In this document: one piece after another, positions 48,990 through 57,762 of the stretch
Layout of the letters: every line of letters begins with the position of its first letter
Numbering within the stretch: the first letter of the stretch is position 1
NCBI RefSeq assembly: GCF_009498215.1
Contig: NZ_CP043499.1
Coordinates: 62,001 to 126,000, forward strand
Direction: 5' to 3'
Length of the DNA stretch: 64,000 bases
DNA from: Rhizobium grahamii
Lineage (GTDB): Bacteria; Pseudomonadota; Alphaproteobacteria; Rhizobiales; Rhizobiaceae
Position numbers and translations under genes: made by a program
The notes under the pieces: generated by a model
The model's database searches: none
What the model saw: the letters and a program-made list of their open reading frames with translations, nothing else
What the model was told of the DNA's origin: nothing

Positions 48990-51900
48990 GTGCGCATGCC
49001 GCTGACGGTGCTCAAGCCTTCCTCGACTGCTCAATCCTTGGCGATGATGCAGGAACACGAGCAGGCGCGACTTGTTGCCGGAGGCACTGCCCTGCAACTT
49101 GAATGGGCACGAGGTTTGGCCAAGCCGCCGGTACTCATAGGCCTAGATGGAATTGCAGGTCTCTCGGGCATTTCGTTTTGCGGAGCCGGTATGCGCATCG
49201 GCTCTGCCATGACACTCGCCACGCTTTGCCGCGACCCGTTGGTGCTCGAGCATCTGCCCCTCCTCGCCACGGCGTCGCGGTTCGTGGCAGCGCCCTCGGT
49301 TCGCAATCTTGGAACTCTCGGCGGAAACATTGCCGCCCGCAATGGCTGCCTTTTACCGGCTCTTCTGGCCCTCGACGCCTTTATCGAAGGCGAGCGAGCG
49401 GCCGGTCGGTTTCATGAGCGGTTGCTGGACTGGCTGCAGCGGCCGGCTGAACGCTGCGAGGTCATCGAGGCCGTCTACGTTGGAGCCATGGCCACTGCAT
49501 CGCGCTGGACGCATCGCAAGATTGGTCTGCGGGCCGCCTTTACGCCAAGCGTCATCGGCGTTGCCGCCTCGCTAGACGTAAGGGACGGCAGGATAGCGAG
49601 CGCCCGGCTGGCGGTTGGCGGAGGGAATGTTGCTCCGGCCCGTCTGCGAACCGCGGAAGCGTTGCTGACGTCGCAGCCCGTCGACGCTGTCGACTGGAAT
49701 GAATTAAAGACACGGCTCTCGCAGGAGATATCCGCGCCTGAGGATGCTTTCCGGAGTGCGCGCTACCGGAAGATGGCGGCGGCGAACGCACTTGTCTGGG
49801 GACTGCAAAACCAGACGGCATCGAAGCCGCAAATCACAACCGACGATGCGGACGCCACGTGTTCGTCAGGCGAGATCAGGTTAACTCGCGCCGATCAGCC
49901 TTCACGTTGGCATGTCAGGCCCGATGTCGCCGCCAAGGTCGATGGGACCTTCTCCTACCTCACCGACAGGCGCGAGGAGGGTATGCTGGTCGGGCGCATC
50001 CTTCGGGCGGGCGTTGCCCATGCGCGGATACGCTCGATCGATACGTCGGCAGCCGAAGCTCTCGAAGGTGTCGCCGCTGTTGTGACCCACCGCGATATCC
50101 CGGGCGAAAACGCCTTCGGGATCGTGGTTCAGGACCAACCGGCTTTCTGTTTTGACAAGGTTCGCTACGTGGGCGATGTAGTCGCGGCTGTGGCGGCGGT
50201 TGATGCCGCAACCGCCGATGCGGCGCTGGCTTTGATCAAGGTCGACTACGAGCGCCTCCCTGTCGTCGATGATCCCGCGGCAGCGCTTGAGGACGGCGCA
50301 ACTGCCGTTCATCGGGGCGGCAACCTGCAGCGGTTGATCGAATTTGGACGCGGCGATGTCGATCAGGCCTTTGCCGGTGCGTCCCACATCCTCACACGTA
50401 CCTACACTACCTCCCGGCAAATGCATGGTTTCATGGAAACCGAGGGTGGCTATGCGACGATCGAAGCCGATGGAACGCTGGCAATCTTCGCCGGCGGGCA
50501 ACACGGCGCGCGTGATCGCCTTCAGCTGTCGCGTATCCTCGCGATGGATGAGGCTAAAATTCGCGTCGTGACCAGCCCGACCGGTGGCGCCTTTGGTGGC
50601 AAGGACGAACTGACGGTGCAGCCGGCATTGGCGCTTCTGGCTCTGAAGTCTCGCCGGCCCGTGCGCATCCAGCTGTCGCGTGCGGAATCAGTAATGGCAG
50701 GCGTCAAACGCCATCCCATGACCATCCGCATGCGCACCGCCTGCGACGGTGACGGGCGCCTGCTCGCGCAGGAGGTCGATGTCCTTGTGGATGCCGGCGC
50801 TTATGCGTCGCTTGGCCCCGGCGTTCTCGAGACGGCGCTTGAGCATGCTGTCGGCCCCTATCTCGTTGCTAACGTACGTACACGCGGACGTCTGGCCTAT
50901 ACCAACAACGGCGTCGGCGGTGCTTTTCGTGGCTTCGGCGCCAACCAGATGACCTATGCCATCGAATGCCAGATGGACGAACTGGCAAGGACCTGCGGCA
51001 TAAAGCCGGCAGAGATTCGCAGCAGGAATCTGAGGCGGCCGGGAATGCCCGGCTATCTCGGGCAGGTGGTTGCTCCATCCGAGCGGATTGCCGAGATGCT
51101 GGATGCTGCGACCGCAAGTTCGTTGTGGCGCAGACCAGACTCCGATGTCGACGCAGACGAGATCGTAGGCGTCGGTATGGCACTCAATTATCAGGGGAAC
51201 GGCTTGGGTTCCGTGGTGCCGGATCCTGCCGGTGGGGCATTGCGGCTGAACAGCGATGGGGTAATCGAGGCAGCCTATGGGCTTGATGAGATGGGGCAGG
51301 GGCTGCTGACATCCATCCAGGCTGCCGTGTCCGCTAATATCGGTTGCGCCCGCAACGATGTCCTCCCTATCGTTGGCGATACGCGCTTTACCCCGGATTC
51401 CGGCTCGACGACGGCCTCGCGCGGGGGCTACGTGGTTTGGGAAGTGGCGAGGACGGCGGGGCGTGAGTTCTCGCGCAAGCTTCTGGCTGCAGCCGCGACC
51501 GTGCTCGCGCGGTCGGAAGAGAGCTTGAAGATCGGCGCGGGCGGAATTGTCGAGGCCGGCAGCAACAGCGGTGCGCTCCTTCTGAGCTTCCGACAGCTTG
51601 CCCAGTCATTTGCCCCCGATGCGCTGCCGAACGTTACAGTCGCATTCGACTTCCCTAAAACCGACTATCAATCCGGCAATGCCCGCTACATCTTCGCTTT
51701 CGGTGCCTGCCTTGCGCGCGTTTCGATCAGCCGTGTTACCGGCGCGGTCAGGGTGCTGGATATCCACCAGCATACGGCCGCCGGCCCAATCATCGATGTT
51801 GCCGCCTATCTCGGTCAGATGGAAGGCGGCGCGGTCCAGGGGCTTGGCTTTACGCTCACGGAAGACGCCATCATGGCGGCTGGCGAATACGTAACGAAGA

Positions 51901-52136
51901 ACCTCGACAGCTACATGTTGCCTGGCGTGCGCGATACAGCCGGCCGGATTGCGGTCTTTGCGCTCGAGGACCTGGATCCCGGCGACACTCTTGGGCCGCG
52001 CGGCGCTGGTGAACTGGGCATCGGTGCGATCACGCCGGCGATTGCCAACGCCGTTGCGGACGCAATCGGACACTTCCCGACATCTATTCCTGTTAGCCCA
52101 GAGCTGGTCCTCGATGTGCTGGAAGGTGGCCAATGA
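48990..52136 (+). CDS. Fused FAD-domain and molybdopterin-domain hydroxylase (xanthine dehydrogenase family)
   Basis: A 1048-residue protein. Residues 1 to about 285 are a CoxM/XdhB-type FAD domain (AGGTALQLEW and VRNLGTLGGNIAARNG). From about 295 it is a CoxL/XdhB-type molybdopterin domain with SPTGGAFGGKDE, AFRGFGANQ and the catalytic Glu1008 in RGAGELGIGA. These two parts are normally separate chains, or fused together with the 2Fe-2S domain in eukaryotic order; an FAD-Mo fusion with a separate 2Fe-2S chain is unusual. It should hydroxylate an N-heterocycle such as a purine or pterin. GTG 48990 is used; ATG 48996 is an alternative. Confidence 0.9.
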   Translation: MRMPLTVLKPSSTAQSLAMMQEHEQARLVAGGTALQLEWARGLAKPPVLIGLDGIAGLSGISFCGAGMRIGSAMTLATLCRDPLVLEHLPLLATASRFVAAPSVRNLGTLGGNIAARNGCLLPALLALDAFIEGERAAGRFHERLLDWLQRPAERCEVIEAVYVGAMATASRWTHRKIGLRAAFTPSVIGVAASLDVRDGRIASARLAVGGGNVAPARLRTAEALLTSQPVDAVDWNELKTRLSQEISAPEDAFRSARYRKMAAANALVWGLQNQTASKPQITTDDADATCSSGEIRLTRADQPSRWHVRPDVAAKVDGTFSYLTDRREEGMLVGRILRAGVAHARIRSIDTSAAEALEGVAAVVTHRDIPGENAFGIVVQDQPAFCFDKVRYVGDVVAAVAAVDAATADAALALIKVDYERLPVVDDPAAALEDGATAVHRGGNLQRLIEFGRGDVDQAFAGASHILTRTYTTSRQMHGFMETEGGYATIEADGTLAIFAGGQHGARDRLQLSRILAMDEAKIRVVTSPTGGAFGGKDELTVQPALALLALKSRRPVRIQLSRAESVMAGVKRHPMTIRMRTACDGDGRLLAQEVDVLVDAGAYASLGPGVLETALEHAVGPYLVANVRTRGRLAYTNNGVGGAFRGFGANQMTYAIECQMDELARTCGIKPAEIRSRNLRRPGMPGYLGQVVAPSERIAEMLDAATASSLWRRPDSDVDADEIVGVGMALNYQGNGLGSVVPDPAGGALRLNSDGVIEAAYGLDEMGQGLLTSIQAAVSANIGCARNDVLPIVGDTRFTPDSGSTTASRGGYVVWEVARTAGREFSRKLLAAAATVLARSEESLKIGAGGIVEAGSNSGALLLSFRQLAQSFAPDALPNVTVAFDFPKTDYQSGNARYIFAFGACLARVSISRVTGAVRVLDIHQHTAAGPIIDVAAYLGQMEGGAVQGLGFTLTEDAIMAAGEYVTKNLDSYMLPGVRDTAGRIAVFALEDLDPGDTLGPRGAGELGIGAITPAIANAVADAIGHFPTSIPVSPELVLDVLEGGQ

Positions 52137-52639
52137 GCGCGACGACCTCTCTACCGCTGCGGTTCCGGCTGAACGGGGAAACGGTATTGCTTAACGCAGA
52201 GCCGGACAGGCGGCTGTCCGACATTTTGAGGGAAGATCTCGGGCTCACTGCAAGCAAGAACGGTTGCGGCATCGGCCGCTGCGGGGCCTGCATGGTCCTG
52301 ATGAACCGACAGGCGGTCAACGGATGCCTCGTCATGGCGTGGCAGCTGCAGGATGCGGAGATCATCAGTCCGGAGGGTCTCGACGATCTCGACATCGCGC
52401 GCACGGTCAAGGCCGGTTTGGTTCAGGAAAACGCATTTCAGTGCGGCTATTGCGCCCCTGGCTTCACAATTTCTCTCGTGTCGCTTCTCGGCGAAAGGCC
52501 TGATGCGACGGAAGCGGATGTGCTGACGGCGCTCGAAGGCAATGTCTGCCGCTGTACGGGCTACCATTCGATTATTCGCGGCGCCCTCAATGCCATCGAC
52601 CAAATTCGTGCCTCACAGGCATCATCCGGAGAAGACTGA
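52133..52639 (+). CDS. 2Fe-2S subunit of the molybdenum hydroxylase
   Basis: A 168-residue iron-sulfur subunit of the xanthine dehydrogenase family. The plant-type cluster uses Cys45, Cys50, Cys53 and Cys65 (NGCGIGRCGACMV); the second cluster uses Cys104, Cys107, Cys139 and Cys141 (CGYCAPGF and CRCTGYHSI). It passes electrons from molybdenum to FAD. The start overlaps the large subunit stop (ATGA). It is not a ferredoxin reductase and not an obvious donor for the Rieske protein. Confidence 0.94.
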   Translation: MSATTSLPLRFRLNGETVLLNAEPDRRLSDILREDLGLTASKNGCGIGRCGACMVLMNRQAVNGCLVMAWQLQDAEIISPEGLDDLDIARTVKAGLVQENAFQCGYCAPGFTISLVSLLGERPDATEADVLTALEGNVCRCTGYHSIIRGALNAIDQIRASQASSGED

Positions 52640-52640
52640 C

Positions 52641-54155
52641 ATGTCCCTTTCGATCAAGGCGTTGGAGCCCACCAGTGCCGGTGCGCGTGCCTTTCTCGCT
52701 CGCCCTCAGAAGCAGCTTCTTATCGAGGGCTCATGGGTCGATGCGGCAGAGGGGAAGCGCTTCTCCACCTATGACCCGGCCAATGGACGCTTTCTCGCTG
52801 AGATCGCGGAAGCAAGCGCCGTGGATGTCGATGCTGCGGTTCTTGCCGCGCGCCGTGCCTTTGAATCCGACGCTTGGCGCGGGCTCACACCATCGGCGCG
52901 CGGAAAGTTGCTGTGGCGAATTGCAGACCTTATAGACAGCCATGCCGACGAACTCGCGGAGCTGGAGACGCTGGATCAAGGCAAGTCCTTCAAGACTGGA
53001 CGTCTGGGTGAAATCCCTGCCTCGGCCGAGCAGTTCCGCTATTTCGCCGGCTTCGCCACGAAGATTCTCGGAACGACCATACCGACATCGATTGCCTATC
53101 AACCCGCCGGCAAGCGTGTTTTTGCCTACACCACCCGCGAGCCGATCGGTGTCGTCGCGGCGATAACGCCGTGGAATTCGCCGATGCTGATGGCCGCCAT
53201 GAAGCTCGCGCCGGCGCTCGCGGCAGGTTGCACGGTAGTCCTGAAACCAGCGGAAGAGACTTCGCTGACGGCCTTGCGCCTCGGTGAACTCATGATCGAG
53301 GCAGGCCTGCCTGACGGCGTCGTCAACATTGTCACTGGCTTCGGCGAATGCGTTGGTGCCGCCCTGACTACCCATCCTGATGTGGACAAGGTCGCTTTCA
53401 CCGGCTCCACTGAGGTCGGCAAGCTGATTGTCGGCGCGGCGCGCGGGAATCTGAAGAAGCTGACCCTCGAACTCGGCGGCAAATCACCGGCGATCGTCAT
53501 GCCGGATGCCGATATGGCGCTAACGGTTCCAGGCATTGCCCGAGGCATATTTGCGAATGCCGGACAGGTCTGCGTCGCCGGATCGCGGGTCTACGCGCAT
53601 CGGTCGGTCTATGAACAATTGGTAGACGGTCTGACGAGGGAGGCATCAAAGCTGACGCTTGGCCACGGTCTCGACCCGCAGACCGACCTCGGCCCGCTGG
53701 TCAACCGCAAACAAGCCGATCGCGTCGCAGGCTACATTACTGGCGGTGTCGGGGAAGGCGCCGAAATCGCGGCGGGGGGCAGGCAAGTCGGAGACGAGGC
53801 GACGTTCTTTGAACCCACGGTCGTTACCGGCGTCACGCAGAACATGCGCATGATGCAGGAGGAGATATTCGGCCCGGTGGTTGCCGTGACGCCATTCGAC
53901 GACGTCGACGCGGCGATCACCTACGCGAACGACTCTCCCTACGGTCTTGCCGGCAGCGTGTGGACATCAGACCTCAGCGCCGCCCATCGGCTCTCGGCCC
54001 GGATCCGCTCCGGCACGGTATGGATCAACTGCCATTCGTACTTCTCGCCTGAGTTGCCTAAGGGAGGCCACAAGCAATCGGGCTGGGGATACGAAAACGG
54101 TGCGCCGGGCCTTGAGAACTATCTCGAGAGCAAGACTGTCTGTGCGGTGATCTGA
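52641..54155 (+). CDS. NAD(P)-dependent aldehyde dehydrogenase
   Basis: A 504-residue aldehyde dehydrogenase. Visible motifs are PWNSPMLMAAMKLAPALAAG, LKPAEETSLTA, the general-base Glu in LELGGKSPAIV and the catalytic Cys in NAGQVCVAGSR. It oxidises an aldehyde, probably the product of the TPP decarboxylase or GMC oxidoreductase of the same operon. ATG 52641 starts directly after the preceding stop. It ends the eight-gene operon. Confidence 0.94.
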   Translation: MSLSIKALEPTSAGARAFLARPQKQLLIEGSWVDAAEGKRFSTYDPANGRFLAEIAEASAVDVDAAVLAARRAFESDAWRGLTPSARGKLLWRIADLIDSHADELAELETLDQGKSFKTGRLGEIPASAEQFRYFAGFATKILGTTIPTSIAYQPAGKRVFAYTTREPIGVVAAITPWNSPMLMAAMKLAPALAAGCTVVLKPAEETSLTALRLGELMIEAGLPDGVVNIVTGFGECVGAALTTHPDVDKVAFTGSTEVGKLIVGAARGNLKKLTLELGGKSPAIVMPDADMALTVPGIARGIFANAGQVCVAGSRVYAHRSVYEQLVDGLTREASKLTLGHGLDPQTDLGPLVNRKQADRVAGYITGGVGEGAEIAAGGRQVGDEATFFEPTVVTGVTQNMRMMQEEIFGPVVAVTPFDDVDAAITYANDSPYGLAGSVWTSDLSAAHRLSARIRSGTVWINCHSYFSPELPKGGHKQSGWGYENGAPGLENYLESKTVCAVI

Positions 54156-54231
54156 GAGGCGCACCGTCTAGATACATCGCAGCTACCAGTCTACGCCGTG
54201 GCTCACCCGACGATCGTGATTTTCCTGCAGG

Positions 54232-54390
54232 TTAATAGCTGCAGGGCCGGTCGTTGTTGAACCCGAGCGCGCAAGCGGAGTTCAGATCCGCGGACGGATT
54301 CTGCTGGTAGCTTGTCGTCGTGCACGCCGCGACGATCATCACCATGCTGATCATCGCTCCTGCCAATATCGACGCACGAAATCGGTTCAT
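54232..54390 (-). CDS. Small lipoprotein (52 residues)
   Basis: A short gene encoding MNRFRASILAGAMISMVMIV followed by the lipobox AAC (Cys23) and a 29-residue tail TTTSYQQNPSADLNS and ACALGFNNDRPCSY. A perfect GGGAGG ribosome-binding site lies 6 nt before ATG 54390, which strongly supports the gene. The mature lipoprotein has two further cysteines. It would be anchored in the inner or outer membrane; no function is known. It stands alone, convergent with the aldehyde dehydrogenase gene. Confidence 0.75.
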   Translation of the reverse strand: MNRFRASILAGAMISMVMIVAACTTTSYQQNPSADLNSACALGFNNDRPCSY

Positions 54391-54760
54391 CTCTGCCTCC
54401 CGTTTTTCGAAGGCTGCCCACGCGTGTTGCGGGCAGGATCACCACGCACTATCGCTTGAATTCGGACGAACCGCCAGCGGTTCGATCAGGATAGCCTCTT
54501 TCTCGTCTATTGCGGCCGTATCGATGTTGACTGGGGCAGCGAGGAAGCTGCGTGCAACCAGGTCGGAAGCCAAGGCTTTGAGCGGCGGCCATTCGTGACA
54601 GGATCGGGCAGAGCGGCCTCTCAAAAAGGTGCGCCGGTTCGTCAGAGCGAGTGTTTTTCCTTGAGATCAGGCTGCCGCATGGGTACCCGACCAACCCAGG
54701 CATGGCATCGCGGCAATCGGCGTGCTAGCAGCACACCCAATTCAGTCTTGAGGAAAGATC
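54391..54760. other. Intergenic region between small lipoprotein and LysR regulator
   Basis: This 370-base stretch must carry the promoters of the divergent lipoprotein and LysR genes. A minus-strand frame 54439-54624 encodes 61 plausible-looking residues (ALASDLVARSFLAAPVN and EKEAILIEPLAVRP) but has no clear ribosome-binding site and no recognised family; it may be a gene remnant. No clear operator was seen. Confidence 0.35.
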
Positions 54761-55660
54761 ATGGTTCCAGGGCGTATGTCGATGCCGCCCCTTAACGCGC
54801 TCGTCGTCTTCGACAGTGCGGCCCGTCTCGGCAGTTTCTCGCGCGCCGGGCATGAATTGGGTCTGACGCAAAGTGCCGTTAGCCGCCAGATCGGAAAGCT
54901 GGAAGGTTTCATTGGCTCGAAGCTGTTCATGCGGCTGCCTTCCGGCGTCCAGCTGACGGCGATCGGTGAAAGCTATGCTGCCGATGTGAGCCGTCTGCTC
55001 GGCGAGCTCGGTGCGGTTACAGATGGTTTGCGGGCGTGGTCCGGGCCGAAGCAGATCACCATCGCCTGCTCACGCGGCATTGCGGATCAATGGTTCCTGT
55101 CGCGTATCGCTCAATTGAAACAGGATTTTCCCGGCATCGAGATTCGTCTCAGGGTCACCGACGACGTCGCACATCTGAGGCTCGACGAATTCGATCTTGC
55201 CCTGTTCTACCGCAAGGAGCGTCCGATCGGCGTCAATCTGACGGTGCTGGCGCGTGAGGAAATCGTGCCGGTTTCCGCGCCCGGCACAAATAACCTCATG
55301 GATATCGACGAGCCCCTGTTGATCTCCATTGAGGACCCCATGCGCGAATGGCAGGGCTGGAGCGATTGGTGGCAGGATTCCGGCCTGCACCGACCGCCGG
55401 AAGCGCGGGAGTGGCGCCTTGGCGACTATGGGCTCTGCACGGCTGCCGCAGCACAGGGTCTTGGCATCGCCCTCGGTTGGACGTGGCTCATCCGCGATCA
55501 GCTGGACAACGGTACGCTCGTGCCGGTCCATAGTCATCTGATGCTTTCTAACGCCTATTTCTATCTGATGCGCCCGGCGGACCGGCATCAGCGAAAGATC
55601 GTCAGGGAAGTGTCTGATTGGCTGATTACCAGCAATGGCGGCAGCTACGATACGAAATAA
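54761..55660 (+). CDS. LysR-family regulator, GcvA-like
   Basis: A 299-residue regulator starting MVPGRMSMPPLNALVVFDSA; the PPLNALxxFxxAARxGSF opening is typical of the GcvA group. The winged helix (10-68) contains GLTQSAVSRQIGKLEGFIG. The effector domain follows. GAGGAAAG precedes ATG 54761. It probably regulates the ABC importer operon at 56197 or the lipoprotein; the ligand is unknown. Confidence 0.9.
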   Translation: MVPGRMSMPPLNALVVFDSAARLGSFSRAGHELGLTQSAVSRQIGKLEGFIGSKLFMRLPSGVQLTAIGESYAADVSRLLGELGAVTDGLRAWSGPKQITIACSRGIADQWFLSRIAQLKQDFPGIEIRLRVTDDVAHLRLDEFDLALFYRKERPIGVNLTVLAREEIVPVSAPGTNNLMDIDEPLLISIEDPMREWQGWSDWWQDSGLHRPPEAREWRLGDYGLCTAAAAQGLGIALGWTWLIRDQLDNGTLVPVHSHLMLSNAYFYLMRPADRHQRKIVREVSDWLITSNGGSYDTK

Positions 55661-55686
55661 ACGGGCGGAGAGCAGTCGACGGGCGG

Positions 55687-55941
55687 CTAACCGCCCATCC
55701 GTGTGCGTGCCATGCGGAAGCGGACGTATCCAATGATCGTGAAGAACAGCCAGGCAACCTGCGTGACCAGCGAGCCGAGATTGAAGTTGCACGACAGCGA
55801 ATAGATCAGGCAGATGCCGCCAAGAACATTCAGCAACGTCGTTCTGCTGTCTTCAACCGCAAGAACGCGCAGTTGTAGCAATGCATAGGCCGTAAGATAG
55901 AAGACAGCGCCGATAAGGCCGACGATATCCGGCAAAGTCAT
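55687..55941 (-). CDS. CBU_0592-family small membrane protein
   Basis: An 84-residue protein with three hydrophobic helices (IVGLIGAVFYLTAYALLQL, LLNVLGGICLIYSL and VTQVAWLFFTIIGYVRF), the layout and spacing of the CBU_0592 family of bacterial inner-membrane proteins. GGAGG precedes the ATG by 7 nt. The function of the family is not established. It converges with the LysR gene, 26 nt away. Confidence 0.8.
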   Translation of the reverse strand: MTLPDIVGLIGAVFYLTAYALLQLRVLAVEDSRTTLLNVLGGICLIYSLSCNFNLGSLVTQVAWLFFTIIGYVRFRMARTRMGG

Positions 55942-56077
55942 TTTGATCCTCCAGGATCGTATGCTGCAGGTGATAGATTGCGCTCCATCAGGCGGAAGGT
56001 GTTATTTTCCGTCCGACGTGCGGCTGCTCCTTTAGCTGCGTTGCAGCGAAAGCCAACGCGCACAAATCGCATGACCA

Positions 56078-56094
56078 TATGACTAAAAGTCATA
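56078..56094. promoter_or_regulatory. 17-bp perfect inverted repeat upstream of the second ABC operon
   Basis: TATGACT (56078-56084), AAA, AGTCATA (56088-56094) form a perfect palindrome in the region divergent to the small membrane protein gene. It is about 100 nt before the binding-protein start codon and is a likely operator. Confidence 0.55.
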
Positions 56095-56196
56095 CCGGGT
56101 GACGGTTTTGCTGCCCTAGTCATGCCTGCCGATGTGCGCTAGGCCAGCCGCTTAAATTTCCATGGCGAAAACGCCGTGAACGAAGGGAACGATACG

Positions 56197-57762
56197 ATGT
56201 CGAGCAACAAACCCACCTTTGAACTGACACGCCGCGGCTTCATGGCCGGCACAGCAGGATTTGGCGTGATGTCGGCCGCAGGGCTGATTGGCATGCCGGC
56301 GCTGGCGGCCGGCGAAAAACCGAAAAAGGGTGGCGTACTCAAGCTCGGCATCGGCGGCGGCAGCACGACCGACAATTTCGACCCGCGCATCCTGAAAGAC
56401 TGGGTTCCCGTGAACCAGGCCTACATGGTCATGAACGGTCTCGTCGAAATCGACGCCAACAACAATGCCGTTCCAGAACTCTTCGAAAGCTGGGAAACGA
56501 AGCCGGGCGCATTGGAGTGGACCTTCAAGGTGCGCCAGGGCGTGACATTCCATAACGGCAAGTCGCTCACCGCCGACGACATCATTTACTCTCTGAACCT
56601 TCATCGCGGGGAGACGAGCTCCGGCGCGCGCTCTGTCGCTGCACAGTTTGCCGATGTCGCCAAGGTTTCGGATTCTGAAATCAAGATCACGCTGACAAGC
56701 GGCAACGCCGATCTTCCCTACATCCTTTCGGACTACCACTTCCTCGTCGTGCCGGATGGTTGGACCGACTTCAACAAGCCTGTCGGCACCGGCCCGTTCG
56801 TCTACGACACCTACCAGCCGGGCGTGCGTGCCCGTTTCAAGCGAAACGAAAGCTACTGGAAGCCGAATGCCGCGTGGGTGGATGCCGTCGAAGTCATCGT
56901 CATCAACGACATTGCCGCGCGCACCAATGCCATGATGTCCGGCCAGGTCCACGCGATCAATCAGCTCGACTTCAAGACGGTCGACCTGCTCAAGCGCAAC
57001 CCGAACCTGAACATCGTGCAGTCGGCAGGCGGCCAGCACTTCACCTTCCTGATGGATTGCACGCAGGCGCCGTTCACCGACAACAACATCCGCCTCGCCG
57101 TCAAGCATGCCATCGACCGCGAGCAACTGCTGAAGACGGCTCTGCGCGGCTATGGCCGCATCGGCAACGATCATCCGATCCCGAGCACCGATCCCTTCTA
57201 TGCCGCCGATCTGCCGCAGCGTCCTTACGATCCTGAAAAGTCGAAGTTCTATCTCAAGCAGGCCGGCCTCGATAACCTGAAGCTGACGCTGTCGGCCTCG
57301 GATGCCGCCTTCTCGGGCGCCGTCGATGCTGCCGCCATCTTCCGCACAGGCGCCGCCGCAAGCGGCATCGATGTCTCGATCAAGCGCGAGCCGGCCGATG
57401 GTTACTGGGACAATGTATGGATGAAGGCGCCTTTCTGCATGTCGTACTGGGGTGGCCGGCCGACCGCTGACCAGATGCTCACGATCGCCTATTCGTCCAC
57501 CTCGGCGCAGAACGACACTCACTGGAAAAACGAGAAGTTCGATGCCAAGCTGCTCGAGGCACGCGCTCTTCTCGATAATCAGAAGCGCAAGGAAATCTAC
57601 GCTGAACTGCAGGGGCTGATCTCGAACGAGGGCGGCGCCATGATCCCGATGTTCGGTGACTATCTCGATGCGACGTCCAAGAAGCTGAAGGGTGTGACGA
57701 CGCATCCGATGTTCAACTTCATGGGCGCGCGCCTGGCAGAAAAGGTCTGGCTGGAATCGTAA
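56197..57762 (+). CDS. ABC transporter substrate-binding protein, family 5 (peptide type, Tat-exported)
   Basis: A 521-residue periplasmic binding protein. The N-terminus has a Tat signal (LTRRGFMAGTAGFGVMSA). The mature part follows the DppA plan: NFDPRILKDWVPVNQAYMVMNGL, WTFKVRQGVTFHNGKSLTADDI and YWGGRPTADQMLTIAYSS. ATG 56197 is preferred over 56176 because GAAGGGAAC lies before it. It serves the permeases that follow with overlapping genes. A CocE-type hydrolase at the end of the operon suggests peptides, amino acid esters or related amides. Confidence 0.93.
   Translation: MSSNKPTFELTRRGFMAGTAGFGVMSAAGLIGMPALAAGEKPKKGGVLKLGIGGGSTTDNFDPRILKDWVPVNQAYMVMNGLVEIDANNNAVPELFESWETKPGALEWTFKVRQGVTFHNGKSLTADDIIYSLNLHRGETSSGARSVAAQFADVAKVSDSEIKITLTSGNADLPYILSDYHFLVVPDGWTDFNKPVGTGPFVYDTYQPGVRARFKRNESYWKPNAAWVDAVEVIVINDIAARTNAMMSGQVHAINQLDFKTVDLLKRNPNLNIVQSAGGQHFTFLMDCTQAPFTDNNIRLAVKHAIDREQLLKTALRGYGRIGNDHPIPSTDPFYAADLPQRPYDPEKSKFYLKQAGLDNLKLTLSASDAAFSGAVDAAAIFRTGAAASGIDVSIKREPADGYWDNVWMKAPFCMSYWGGRPTADQMLTIAYSSTSAQNDTHWKNEKFDAKLLEARALLDNQKRKEIYAELQGLISNEGGAMIPMFGDYLDATSKKLKGVTTHPMFNFMGARLAEKVWLES

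Noticed and set aside
52133..52639. Ferredoxin or reductase partner for the stand-alone Rieske protein
   Set aside because: The cysteine pattern is that of the two-cluster iron-sulfur subunit of molybdenum hydroxylases and the gene overlaps the molybdenum subunit gene.
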